Shown piece by piece: positions 23,801 through 41,180 of a stretch of DNA of 64,000 nt. A program made the translations under genes and the position numbers. Numbering within the stretch: the first letter of the stretch is position 1; the number at the start of each line of letters is the position of its first letter. The notes under the pieces are model-generated. The model had not been told where the DNA came from. It saw only the letters and a list, made by a program, of their open reading frames with translations, and made no database searches. The DNA comes from Daphnia pulex (taxonomy: Eukaryota; Arthropoda; Branchiopoda; Diplostraca; Daphniidae), in the NCBI RefSeq assembly GCF_021134715.1, contig NC_060019.1, forward strand, positions 10,616,001 through 10,680,000, in the 5' to 3' direction.

Positions 23801-24688
23801 TGTGAGGCAGCTAGCTTTTCTTGAAGATCTGGAAAATCTTTCAAGCTCTTCACATACTCATCCACTGGAATTGAAAATCATAACATTTAGTCAACAAATA
23901 AAATGGTTTAAAATTGTGTTGTTTACCTTTATAAGTAGGGATCCCCTCATTACATGCTTGCTCTCTGTTCTTAAAATCCTGAGTCAACAAAACAACCTTG
24001 ATCTGTTTTTTCTTGTCATTTCCTTTCTGGCTTTCTTCCAAGTGAGTTTGATACCAACTGCAAGCTTTTCGAATAGCTCTATCATTTCTGTCATTTGCAC
24101 TTTCACCAGGCTTTCTTTCAACATAAGTATCTCTGTCAAATATAATGGTTAAAATACCTAGGGAATATTTAGAAATGCAGAAACAAAAGATACTTGTGAT
24201 GTTCATTGACAAAAACATAAAAGCTGTCTTTTCTTGTCGCCATAATCTCTCTCAACTTTTTGTAATTATTTGTGCTACGCTTCCTGGTTTCTTCCAATAC
24301 TGTTTGCAACAGGATAACATTTTTCCAAGCTGAACTCTCCAACACATCAATCTGTGCAACAACAAATCATTTTATAGCGTAATTCATCGTACAAATAAAT
24401 GTTAAATACCTGATGTAGCACAATGTTGGTGTCAATCACAATATAATGAGGGAAGGCACAAAGTGTACTAGACGACACAGGAGACTTGTCTAGCACATCG
24501 CTGTTTTCTTGGCCGCATTTTTTACACAGCTCAGAACCACACCATAGGTCATCTCTAAGGTAATGCTCTCTGACTACTTTCAAAACCTTTCCTGGAATTT
24601 ACAATGATGAGACAAAGATGGGCAGACATTTGTGTTCAAAGCATTTACCTCTTTTCGTTTTTCGTAAAAACACTTTACTTGTAAGCAT
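20808..24688 (-). CDS. Dis3: exosome complex exonuclease RRP44/DIS3
   Basis: Seventeen exons on the minus strand join in phase from ATG 24688 to TAA 20808, 956 aa, almost the same as human DIS3. Exons: 24688-24649, 24591-24410, 24351-24194, 24132-23927, 23864-23684, 23618-23497, 23442-23383, 23322-23254, 23188-22923, 22854-22836, 22754-22490, 22430-22125, 22058-21815, 21741-21521, 21464-21137, 21076-20954, 20888-20808. Domains: an N-terminal CR3-like cysteine motif (CGSELCKKCG), a PIN endonuclease domain (YIVIDTNIVLHQ), cold-shock domains, an RNB 3'-5' exonuclease domain with the catalytic Asp cluster (DPPGCTDIDDALH), and a C-terminal S1 domain with a basic KKLKGGK tail. It is the catalytic subunit of the RNA exosome, processing and decaying RNA in nucleus and cytoplasm. 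Exon 10 is only 19 nt. The gene shares a 248-bp gap with the divergent Rpn9 gene. Confidence 0.95.
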
Positions 24689-24936
24689 GTTGCCTATTCA
24701 AATTTTCGTCTAAATTATTAATCCAGTTTGTTCCAACTTCTGTTAAATTCAACAACGTGCAGAAACAGAGCAGACGAAATTCAATTCGGCGGAAACCTGC
24801 TTCTTCTCTACTAGGTGACCTGGCAACATTGTTTCTTCATTTTTCTTGACAGAAAATTGAGTGAAAAAAATCGTCTCGTCATCCGAGTAGCGATTGTTTG
24901 AAGACGTGAATATTGACCGGTTCAATAGATTTCAGA
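24689..24936. promoter_or_regulatory. bidirectional promoter between DIS3 and Rpn9 genes
   Basis: Only 248 bp separate the two divergent start codons, so both 5' UTRs and core promoters must lie here or overlap. No TATA box is apparent, which fits housekeeping promoters. Confidence 0.55.
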
Positions 24937-26386
24937 ATGAGGGACGTCGCGAAATATCTCAACTCTAAGCAAAATACCGTGGATCAAGACTTGGCAGCAG
25001 AATGGGCAAAACTTGAAAGTCTCTATAACAAAAAACTATGGCATCAGCTTACCATCGAGATGCTCGATTTCGTCAAACATCCGAGTCTTCAATCAAATAA
25101 TGAACTTGTACAGCTATACGAAAATTTTGTGGCCGACTTTGAGAACAAGTAAGTTCCTTCTTTATCAAGTAATTTTTTTAAATGTTTTATTAATCATTTT
25201 TCTTGTGCCTAGAATTAATCTTCTGTCACTTACCGAGATATGTGCCATCATTGTGAAGCAAATGGGGACTGTGGAAGAGCGCTTAGCTTTTCTCAAGCAG
25301 CTTCAAGAAAAAGTGAAGGCTAACAAAGAAGCATTAGCTCTTTGTAAAGTCCTCAGTGGAGGCATTATTTTACATGAAAAAGGAGATCAAGTTGAAACTA
25401 AGAATATCATGGAAGAAATCGGCAAAATCCTTGATGATACAGATGGAGTGACTCCTGTTCATGGAAGATACTACTCTCTTTGTAGTGACTTTTACCGTAT
25501 TTATGGCAAGCATGCAGATTTCTATCGTGCATCCTTGAGGTAGTAGAAGTTGTCATACAAACTTGATTTTCATTCTATTCATTATTTTCTTTATCTTTCA
25601 TAACTTGAATAGGTACTTGGGTTGTATTGAACTCACAAGTTTAAGCAATGCTGAACAGAAGAGCCAAGCTTTTCACCTTGGTATTGCTGCCTTGCTTGGA
25701 GAAGGAATTTACAATCTTGGTGAACTGGTATGTTTATATGATAACATCTTTGTGAAATGTAGCTAACATATCGCAATGCAGTTGGCCCATCCTGTCTTGG
25801 AATCGTTGAAGGACCAGGAAGAGAGTTGGTTGGTTGACCTCTTATTCATAATGAATGCAGGAGATATTGCAGGATTCCACAAACTAAGATCGAAATGGTC
25901 TTCACAAGCAGATCTCGTCAACAATGAACGACTTGTGCTGCAGAAAATAACACTTTTAGCTCTGATGGAGGTATAGCAAGGTTTACTATTTTTTTTAAAG
26001 CAGTAAAAGTTGACATTTTCTTTTGTTTAGATGACTTTCAAACGCCCGGCCACCAAACGCAATTTGTCATTCAAGGACATTGCTGCCAGCACAGGAGCCA
26101 GGGAAGATGAAGTGGAGCTGCTAGTAATGAAAGCTCTTGCGCAAGGACTCTTGAAGGGTACAATTGATCAAGTTGATTCTATTGCGCATTTCACTTGGGT
26201 CCAACCTCGTGTTCTCGATAAGAAACAGGTATTTTGTTATGATTGGCATTTAGTTTTAGTAAGAAATTTGACATTTTTTCTTGCTAGCTGTCCTCGATGA
26301 TGACCCGATTAGAGAATTGGTGTAAGGATATTGAATCGGTGGAGACTCTGGTAGAAACTAAAGCTGCCGATATATTAACGATGTGA
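24937..26386 (+). CDS. Rpn9: 26S proteasome regulatory subunit Rpn9 (PSMD13)
   Basis: Six exons, 24937-25148, 25213-25539, 25613-25727, 25782-25970, 26031-26228 and 26288-26386, give 379 aa (human PSMD13 is 376). The body is a helical repeat region and ends in a PCI domain (about 180-350) with [16 protein letters not shown], the block ending FKDIAAST, and [14 protein letters not shown]. These are typical of Rpn9. The protein is a lid subunit of the 19S regulatory particle and helps assemble the lid. The ATG at 24937 gives the conserved MRDVAKYL start; an upstream in-frame TTG is not a start. Expression is likely coupled to the divergent DIS3 gene by the shared promoter. Confidence 0.94.
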
Positions 26387-26833
26387 AAAATCATTTCTCA
26401 TGAATAATAAACTTGTTTGGAAACGCCTTCAAGAACATTGTACAATTTGCAGTGTATTACAATAAAAATCGCACACCATTTCATAAAAAAAAGGACGCGG
26501 AAGCAAGAATTTATCGCATTTAAAACAACATGTACACGAATTCGTGTAAAATGAAGAAGGGATACATATTTCATCAGTCAAATAAAAACGCGTCACAGTT
26601 ATTTTCTCTACATTTGATTGTTGCACTTTTTTTTTAAGAAAATCTTTCCGCTATTATGAGATACATAAAAGTGGAAATGGGGTCCCACAAATATTTTGTG
26701 GTTCATGTCAAACACTCCTGAGCACTTATTCCACCATCAAGCGAGGGATACAGATACAGCATTTTAGAAAAACAAGACATGATTTCCTCACCATAATTAA
26801 AGAAATGAGCAGACACCATTCTAAAGTTGAAGG

Positions 26834-32613
<5,780 letters not shown>

Positions 32614-33113
32614 ACTTACAAAACGATCACTAATCAAAAAAGTAGTCCCCACTTGATAAAGCTGTTATAACTTCGTTCATTGTCTTTCTCCCTGGACCCT
32701 GGTACGAAGAGAATGAAAGCAGGACGAAGAAAAAGCTCTCCAAACCTCTCTAAATACTGGCAACTCGGACAGATCTAGCGGCAGTTGCCGACAACTATTA
32801 TCGGATTTAATTTCCTCCGAAAATTAGCGATAAAATCGAGGAAATATACATTTAAAATAAAAAAATAAACAACGATTAATTGATTTAATGACAATTTAAT
32901 GTAAAATTGAATTCTTTTACAACATTCTAAATCAAATTTGTTTCCATTCAAGAATGGCGTGTCGGGACAGCCACAAAAAGGAGAACATTGATCAAAAAAT
33001 AGTCTGCTGAAATCCCCAAGCAAACGAACTAGAAAACGTCACATTCTTCATTCTTGAAAACAAACTATATTGTTTACATTACTATATTGCTTCATTCCAG
33101 TGGGAAAGTAAAA
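32614..33113. promoter_or_regulatory. divergent promoter gap between Btk29A-like and MED7 genes
   Basis: A 500-bp AT-rich gap between two divergent start codons. A splice acceptor-like TTCATTCCAG lies just upstream of the MED7 ATG, so MED7 may have a 5' UTR intron. No other feature was seen. Confidence 0.4.
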
Positions 33114-33827
33114 ATGTCAGAAACGGCTCAAGTTAGTTCATTACCTTTGCCACCGATGCAATATGTCAGTCTTTTTAATGAAGAAAACGCTAAAAGAGGA
33201 AGAACACCGAGACCACCTCCTCCGATCACAGACAATTATTCCATGTTTGGTAATCCATATAATACTGATGATGCTGTGATCCGACCTCTTGAAAGCCAGG
33301 TGATAGAAGTTTTTTCTTAATCAAAGCTTTCTTTAATACTCGTTTTACTATTCCAGAATATACGACGTCTGTACCCTAATAACTATGACCACAGAAGAGA
33401 ACTGAAAAAGCTCAATCACTCCATCACTGCTAGTTTCCTTGACTTGGTTGATATCTGCATACGAAATCCAGAGTCTGAAGCAAGAGCCACAAAAATTGAT
33501 GACCTCACTTTGCTTTTCATTCACATGCATCATCTGGTCAATGAATTTCGGCCTCATCAAGCAAGGGAAACTCTTAGAGTTATGCTAGAACAACAAAAAC
33601 GACAAAGATTGGAAATTGCAGAGCGTTTCAGAAGACATTTTGACAAAGCTTGGGAATTGGTTCAGCAGGCTGTCAACACAATTCCTGAACCAACTGAAGG
33701 CAACATCAAGCTCCTTATAGATGTTGAACGGGTTCAACCTTCAGAAGGCAATGCAAGCAACCAAACTTCTGGGAATGGGTGTACTGAGGAGGATCGTGTT
33801 CTGTGTCAAATGATTGATTCTTTGTGA
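33114..33827 (+). CDS. MED7: Mediator complex subunit 7
   Basis: Two exons, 33114-33299 and 33357-33827, give 218 aa, the usual MED7 size. Hallmarks are SSLPLPPMQYVSLFNEEN, a Pro-rich RTPRPPPP segment, the block IRRLYPNNYDHRRELKKLN and the helical stretch HHLVNEFRPHQARETLRVM. MED7 sits at the hinge of the Mediator middle module and pairs with MED21, linking activators to RNA polymerase II. The C-terminal 25 residues after the coiled-coil are polar and not conserved. It is the first of four same-strand housekeeping genes. Confidence 0.95.
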
Positions 33828-34335
33828 ATTCTGTGTTATTTTATGTTTATTCAAAGTGGAAAATACATTCGATCTACTCGCCTTTCTGATGTAAAATAGT
33901 CTGCTGTTTTATTTTTAATCGTTTTGGGACAAACATAATCTCGGTGATTTATTTTTTTTTAAGAATTTTTATTTTAAAATAATTATTGCAATAGATTTTT
34001 CTATTTGTATTTTAGTTGATAAATGTTGATGATCCACCTAAATTAAACATCTAGATCAAATTGCAACGTTGTTTATTCGTTTTAGTCCGTCTGCAGTCGC
34101 TGTAACATATTTTTCCTTCAAATTTTTCCTCTTGAAAGTTGATTCGAAACAACAATACCGTTGAAGTTAATTCTCTGCTTTTGGTAAGTGCATTGCTGTT
34201 AATTTAACTGTATATTGAACCGGTCTATCGATAGTTATTAGTTTTATCATTTCGCCTTGCAGGTAACATTCAATTGTTATAGCCAAAGCAAGTTTTTACA
34301 CGTGATCATCTTTCGTTAGTAGAGTAAATTTTAAA

Positions 34336-35333
34336 ATGACTGAAAGAAAAGTCAGCCCAGTTCCCGTCTATAACAATATCCTAATGGAACAATTTTTTGA
34401 TGAGATCCATCCCAAACGAAGTCCTGTCATACTCAGAGGATTAGACATTGGAAGTTGTCTAGGAAAGTGGACAGCTGAATATCTTTCGCAAAATGTTGGG
34501 AATAAGCCAGTGAAGATTCATGTATCTGAAACAGGGCAAATGAATTTCCTAACCAAAAACTTTCATTATAAAACACTGCCGTTTGATCAAGTAATCAAAA
34601 GGTCTTCTGAAAATGAGCACGAAAACTTTTTTCTAACAAACAGTGAAGTTTACTATTTAAGGGCACTTGGAACTGATTCAAGGGGAAGAGAGGTTGCCAA
34701 TCTTGATTCTCATTATCCTGAACTTTGCCAAGATTTTCAAGTTCCCAAGTTTTTGGAACCAAGCACTATTTTTTCAAGTGTCCTCAGGGTGGCTTCTGAA
34801 GGAGTTCAGTTGTGGACACATTACGATGTGATGGACAATCTTCTTGTCCAAGTCACTGGCAAAAAACGAGCCGTTCTCTATTCGCCAGAAGACCTTCCGT
34901 ATCTCTATTTGGAAGGCGACAAATCTCGGGTTATCGACATTGATTTTCCTGATCTGGAACACTTTCCGGAGTTCGCCAAAGTAACATCTCACGAATGTAT
35001 CATGGAGCCCGGAGACGTTCTTTTCATCCCGGCTCTGTGGTTTCATAATATGACATCACTCGAGTTCTCCGTAGCAGTCAACGTTTTCTGGCGAAACTTG
35101 AGTCCAGAGGTGTACGATAAAAAAGACCCTTACGGCAACAAAGATCCGCTACCGGCCTCAAAAGTAAGGCACTGTCAAAGCTTCAGGGCCTCGGTTATTT
35201 TTCTATCTCAACTTTCAAACTGCAGGCGTTGGAGATGGTTGAATCTGCTCTGAAACACCTGTCCATGCTGCCTGAAGAGTATCAACGTTTTTACAAGAGG
35301 AGAATGGTTTCTAGAGTTTTAAAAAATTTTTGA
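34336..35333 (+). CDS. TYW5: tRNA wybutosine-synthesizing protein 5 homolog (JmjC hydroxylase)
   Basis: Exons 34336-35163 and 35226-35333 give 311 aa, near human TYW5 (315 aa). The JmjC double-stranded beta-helix fold is clear: PVILRGLDIG at the start, the iron ligands H and D in WTHYDVMDNLLVQ, and the distal His in FIPALWFHNM. TYW5 hydroxylates the modified guanosine wybutosine at position 37 of tRNA-Phe using Fe(II) and 2-oxoglutarate; this is family knowledge. The C-terminal helix (HLSMLPEEYQRFYKRRM) fits dimerisation helices of the family. An AATAAA lies 11 bases after the stop. Same strand as, and 159 bp upstream of, PSMG3. Confidence 0.88.
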
Positions 35334-35492
35334 TTATTGTGATCAATAAATTGGATAAAATTTAAAAAAAAATGCATTTATCACATCATAATTAGTTGAC
35401 GTCAATTACCATTTTATTGCTTTCCATTCTGTTATACGACCACTAATTTTTACGAACCATTTTTATATCTTTCAGGTTGGATATCGTTTGAT

Positions 35493-36004
35493 ATGGAAGG
35501 TGTAGCGGGAAGATTTCCCGTCCAGACTAAAACAGAAACTATCGAGATTAACGGGAATTCAACAGAAGTTGTCATTTCAAAGTTCAGGTTGGAATAATTC
35601 TTTAGTTCATTGCTTGCATTACTTACACTTTAATTCATTGTCCTTTTTAGCGACAAGTTATTTATCATACTTACTCAATACGGCAAGGTGGGAAACGTGG
35701 TTGAAGTCCGTCGGGACGTTGCTCAGAAAGACGATTCTTCCAGTGCAGTTTACAGCGTTCGGTAATTCTTGTATGTCGTCTCAATTTCGTTTCGTTTTTT
35801 TAACTTTCATTGCAATTTTGTAGAGTCTTATTCGGTCGAGACGACGAGGAAATTCACGTTGCTGCACGTTTCTTGGTGAACTTTATTCCAACACAGCAAA
35901 ACATTTTATTTGCCTTGTCACTTAAAGACTATCAGCCGAAAACTCTTCGTCAAGTTGGCGAATTCCTAAAGATCAACCTTTCCCTCACCGAAAAATCTGC
36001 ATAA
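35493..36004 (+). CDS. PSMG3: proteasome assembly chaperone 3
   Basis: Three exons, 35493-35587, 35651-35761 and 35824-36004, give 128 aa (human PSMG3 is 122). Recognisable blocks are FPVQTKTETIEINGNSTEVV, DKLFIILTQYGKVGNVVEV, and VLFGRDDEEIHVAARFLV. PSMG3/PAC3 pairs with PAC4 and guides alpha-ring assembly of the 20S proteasome in the cytosol. A splice acceptor-like TATATCTTTCAG sits 18 bases before the ATG, with no obvious donor after the TYW5 poly(A) signal. The stop codon is only 10 nt upstream of the GPN2 start codon, so the two may share a transcript. Confidence 0.9.
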
Positions 36005-36014
36005 ATTTTCCAAC

Positions 36015-37222
36015 ATGTCTGTAAGAAAAACCATCTTCGGCCAAGCCGTTATCGGTATGTAGAAATTACGTTCGTAAATTTGCTACACATTTTTACCGTG
36101 TAATGTTATAAGGTCCTCCCGGTAGCGGCAAGTCCACTTATTGTCATGCAATGGCGGATTTCCTTCGATCCCAGAATCGTAAAGTAGCTCTAGTTAATTT
36201 AGGTATTTTAAAATGTTATTATACTTTTCCAATCAAAATCTCTAATATGATTGTGATTAGATCCTGGGAATGATTTATTACCGTTTACCTCTTCCATTGA
36301 TGTATCAAAATTGATTACTGTCCAAGATGTAATGGAAAATTACAATTTGGGTCCGAACGGCGCCTTGGTCTATTGTATGGAATTCCTCGAAAAGAATTTG
36401 GACTGGCTCTTTGTGGAAATAGAGAAATTCAAAGATCATTACTTCATCTTCGATCTACCGGGACAGGTATATTGAATACAGGTGATACTGTTTTCTAGAA
36501 AAGTTGTAATAATCTTTTTTGTGTAGGTTGAGCTCTATACCCACAACAATTCTGTAAAAAACATTATGAAACAGTTAGAAGCATTTGGTTTTCGTTTATG
36601 CTGTGTTCAACTGATCGACTCTCACTATTGCAGTGATCCAGGTAAACCCGCATTTGTTAACAGATAGAACCATAGTAACCAAACATTTGTATCAGGTAAA
36701 TTCATATCGGTGTTGTTAACGGCCATGACATCCATGTTCCAAATGGAAATGCCACAGGTTAACGTACTGTCTAAAGTAGACCTGGCTGAACAACATGGAC
36801 GGCTGCACTTTGGTCTCGACTTTTACACTGAGGTGTTGGATTTGAATTACCTGTTGGAAGCAATCAATGCGGATCCTTTCATGAAGAAATATCGGCAGTT
36901 AAATGCTGCTTTAATTGATGTGGTAGAAAACTACAGCTTTGTTTCGTTCTTGCCTCTATCCATCTCTGACTCCCAATTACTAAAGAATGTTCGTGCTGCT
37001 GTAGACAAAGCTAATGGTTATGTGTTTGGAGCCGGCGAAGAAAATGAAAGAAATATCGTTGCCTTACTATCGACAGCTGTGGGTGCACAATTTCATGGCG
37101 AGTTTTCTGGAACAATAAGTGAAAAATTTCTGAGCTCTAATAACTGTGATGAGGATGAAGCATCTGATAACGAAAATTCCATGTCTGTCGATGAATCTAA
37201 ACCCCTTTCGGAATTTAAATAG
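36015..37222 (+). CDS. GPN2: GPN-loop GTPase 2
   Basis: Five exons, 36015-36054, 36113-36202, 36261-36466, 36527-36641 and 36696-37222, give 325 aa. Motifs are the P-loop [11 protein letters not shown], the family-defining GPN in [16 protein letters not shown], the DLPGQVELYTH switch II region and the NVLSKVDL guanine-specificity motif. GPN GTPases act in assembly and nuclear import of RNA polymerase II and other multi-subunit complexes. The acidic tail after residue 295 is normal for this family. The ATG comes 10 nt after the PSMG3 stop, and no splice acceptor precedes it in that gap. GPN2 must therefore start transcription inside PSMG3 or be translated from a shared mRNA. Confidence 0.94.
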
Positions 37223-38124
37223 ATGGTTTCATATTCCCTCAATTTTTGAATTTTATTCGTTTTTGTGTTCATCATCAAAGAAAAATTAGTAAACTAAAGA
37301 GGCAAGGTCCTTGGTTATCCTATAAATCAGGCAACTTAGAAGTCGAACACACTTGCAAATAGGATTATGGTTTCCAATGGAAAAAAATTAATAATTAAAA
37401 AACAACTCGGAGGCATGATTTTCTTAATCGGGTTTATTGGAACAGCAAGTCAGAAAGTACATGTTTCGTTTTGCTTCCATAAATAATAAGAATGAGAACT
37501 GGATTAAATATTTTTCAAGGCACAAACATTGAAAGTGATACAGAACAATAATCAACAGTTAAGGAAAAATGATGCAACCCACAGAACCCATTGAAGACTC
37601 ACAAAATTATTAAAATCCATTTGGACGCAAATCGAAGTAAAAAGAAAAATAAATTGTTTTGGAATTATTTTGAAATACTATAAAGAATTTGTTTGATTTT
37701 TAAATTTAGCATTTGTTTCGTTCATGGATGAACTTCTAAATATTTCTAATGCTATTTTTATAAAAAATTTGCTCTGAAATTGAAACAGAAGGTAACCTTC
37801 AGTATTTAAGTATCTACGTAAATCAGAAATCCTTGTAAATATTCTTATTAATCAAAATGTTAATTTATGGTTGACATTAATGGTAATTTACGTTAAGAAA
37901 TCAAATAAGTTAAGTTGAAGTTTGCAATTGGTTCTGTGGGACAAAGAGTAAGGGGAAAAAGACATTAAAATGCATCAGATTTGCACTGAGAAAACTATCA
38001 ATGCAGTGTGAAACTTCAAACGGAGTAATAAAAATAAGAGAATGAAGTACATTAATAAAAGAAAATGCCTCATTGGCAGGTGGAATTCCATACCCGAATA
38101 ACCATAAGTAAATATGTGGGATAT
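37223..38124. other. AT-rich 3' regions of convergent GPN2 and RBM genes
   Basis: Non-coding; holds the 3' UTRs of two convergent genes. The minus strand carries AATAAA-type signals (seen as TTTATT, for example near 37436). Nothing else was recognised. Confidence 0.5.
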
Positions 38125-40456
38125 CTACGGCATCATTGGACGAGACGGGAAAGGTGAGATGATTTGGAATGGATTTACACTGACGTTTCCATTAAAACCC
38201 ACGCGATTCAAGTTGTTAATACAGCCCAGCTTGTGAAACTGAGTGTTGAGGCCATCCATCGGGAACTTAAGTGAGTCGCGAGTCATCCCAGAACGACTAC
38301 GCTCCTCTGCCATCTGAATTAATAGGAATAAAACCCTAAATTAATGAAACTCTACTAATAGTAAATACTAGTTTAAAATTTACCCAGTTCGGTTGCGGAT
38401 GAAGCGGTGGTCCAAAATTAGTGAACATCATCTAAAGAAAAAGAAATGGTAAAGTAAACATTAACCCTGATGGTCGAATTTTAATTGTAATCTTACCGGA
38501 TCAGTAGTTTTGCGCATGCGGTTGTTGGTATCCGCCATAATGCCATGAGTGTTGTAGTTACGATTTCCCTATTAATAAAAAAATAAAAATTACGGTGACT
38601 TGATAGATTTTTAAATACAAGAAAATTACGTTGAGGTCAATAGTTGCGGCTTGCATGAAATTTCCTTGATGTGGGAAAACTGATGTCGACGAATTCGAAG
38701 GAAATCCAGTTGGACTTGACTGAAAACCACCGCCGTGGAATGGAGGAGGCAAAGTAAAGACGCTGTGGGAAAATTAATAATTTAGCAACTTTTCAAGCAA
38801 GAACATTCATTTAAGTTACGATTACTTTGGAATCTGATTGGATAACGGATGCGGCAATTGTTGCATCATTGTACACGGTGGCAAAGTGACCGGGGGACAC
38901 TGAACCGGACGTGGTGGCGGCGATGACAATATGCGGTTGTTCTGAGCGGAAAGAGCAAACTTTGGTGCCGGTTTGCAAGGACTGTACGACGAAGTAGAAG
39001 AGACCGAGTTCATCGAAACCGAAGACGTTTTTCTCGATGGCGGCTTAGATTTGATCGCTTTTTTCTCCTTGACTGGTTTTGCCCAAGTAATTTCGATCGT
39101 CGTGCCATTGATCTCCGTATCTGTAAAGTTTTAAAATTAAAGCACATTAAATTAACTGCCGTACACGAGGAATAAAATGACTTACGATTCATGTTGCGCA
39201 TGGCTTTCTCAGCTTTTTCTCTGGATGAAAAATGAATAAATGCAAAATCACGCATCATTTTAAGCTTCTGCACATTGTCGTCTGATACACGGTTGAATAA
39301 TTCACGCAGAACTTGTTCTGTTGTTGTCAGCGACAAGTTGCGGACGTACAGGACCGTAACCTAAACGAGAAACAATATATTTCAACTCTGGTTCGGTTAC
39401 ACGATTAATGCAATAATCATACTTGCGACATGACGTCTTCTTCGATTTCATTTTCCGGTTCGGCCCAGTCAACAGCTATCTCTTTACCCCACAACTGAAT
39501 GCGGTCGGGAATCAACTTTCTACGGGCCTTGGAAGCTGCACGATGATTAATGTACTCGACAAACGCAAAACCACGATTTTTAGTTTTATCTGTGATGGAA
39601 CTGAATGCAAAAACGTAAAGCTTAAGGTTAAATAGATTTAAAATAATTTAAACAGACTCACCTGTAAACGATGACTTTGGTTACGCCTTCGGTCAGCCTT
39701 TCCATTTCACCCTGAATTTCTTCGCGAGATTTGGTTTTAGGTATACCTCCAATAAATAGGCGACAATTGTCGATCGATTTGACCACGCCAATGTGGTGTC
39801 TTGGTCTCAATTCCTGGATAAAATAAGATCATCAATAGTACATAACATGTGTTCTATTTCAAAAGTGTTGAATAGTGTTCTATATGCACATACATAGTTG
39901 TCCATCAACTGAATCGCGCGATTGGCATCTTGTCGGTGAGCGAATTGGATGAAGGCAAAGCCACGATTTGAGCCGCTGAAATCCATCATTAAACGGAGCT
40001 CGTAGATGGGGCCGATTGTAGAGAAGATTCGATACAATTCATCTTCGAACACATCACGTGGTAATTTCCCCACAAATATTTCAGTCCCTTTAGGAGGGGG
40101 AGGGCCTTCCCAATCTGTTTTGATAACGTGAGCATTAAGGACTACATTATCAACTTAACAACGTGCACTAGGGGTAAATTAATAAATCTTAACACTTGAA
40201 GTCGTGAATGCCAATAATTCATGCCTTTAAAAAAGATTCAATATTGCAACATAAGCCCGCCAAAATTAAAGGAAAAAGTGGGTACGGAAGATAATGAATT
40301 TGAACGTTACTCACTTGGAGGAGGACCGCCGAATTTCCGTTGACCATTTTCTTGAATGATTTCGCAGCCAGTTTCTTGCATGAGCTTCATCAAGCTTTCT
40401 TCTCTCTTCTGAATAGCCAAAATCTCGTCTATTTCAAATTCTTTGCAGCTTCCCAT
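38125..40456 (-). CDS. RNA-binding protein of the RBM46/RBM47/A1CF family
   Basis: Ten exons join in phase from ATG 40456: 40456-40315, 40114-39894, 39813-39662, 39600-39423, 39360-39186, 39120-38826, 38762-38630, 38568-38497, 38431-38384, 38313-38125 (534 aa). The N-terminal block [19 protein letters not shown] is diagnostic of this family. Three RRMs follow: [16 protein letters not shown] with [25 protein letters not shown] with NRGFAFVEY and the linker [12 protein letters not shown]; and [15 protein letters not shown] with [10 protein letters not shown] Pro/Ser-rich, low-complexity C-terminus follows. Vertebrate relatives regulate mRNA stability, splicing and C-to-U editing; the Drosophila relative (tumorous testis) acts in germline differentiation. 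The C-terminal exons (from 38762) are not conserved enough to verify, so alternative 3' exons are possible. Confidence 0.85.
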
Positions 40457-41180
40457 GTTGAAATATTAAATGAATTAAAAAATATGTAAAGGTTTCGATC
40501 GAATGGCTACTTGATTCACGAATTTCTGGACACCACTGAAGTGGTGACTGCCTTCGTCTGGAAGATGCCCTTAACTAACCAGTAACCAGAAAAAAAGATT
40601 TCAACACGAGGTCGAAAAAAAATTCGAAAGGAAGGGGAACTCGAGGATCATGAGACTGAGGCTTCTGATTGGTTGGTAACATCCATCACCGCTAGCAGTT
40701 TGAAATTCGAATTTTGTGTCAAACCCAAAGTAATGTTATAAAAATAAAGTGTGAACTTCCATTTTAATTAAAACAAAATAGACTAAAATTATTCCAAATC
40801 GATAGCAAAAAAGTGTTAATCGCATTAAAAAATTCAAATCGTTGTTCGCATTTTTAAGCGCCATCTTTTTCCGGTCTTAAAAAACGCCCTCATGGCATCC
40901 CTGCTTTCTCAAATCCATAGCCTACGTAAGGCTATGCTCAAATTTGACTGATTTTTATTTCAGCTTCGGCTTCAAAACATGTAAGCATGGTCTGTGTGTA
41001 TCAAGAATTCGAAACTTAAAAAATAATCTTCGAAATATCGTATTGTCCCCTTTATTCTTTATAAATAGAAACGAGAAGAATTTGCACGACAAGATTGCAA
41101 GAAAGTAAGTTCATTTTAGTTTATTTTCACTACAAAACCTGTGTTTATTAACTTGAGGTTTCCAGGATAGGAATCTCAAA
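40457..41180. promoter_or_regulatory. divergent promoter gap between RBM-family and coiled-coil genes
   Basis: No coding region. On the plus strand a donor (GAAAGTAAGTTC, about 41103) and an acceptor (GTTTCCAG ending at 41164) suggest a 5' UTR intron of the downstream coiled-coil gene. Confidence 0.4.
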
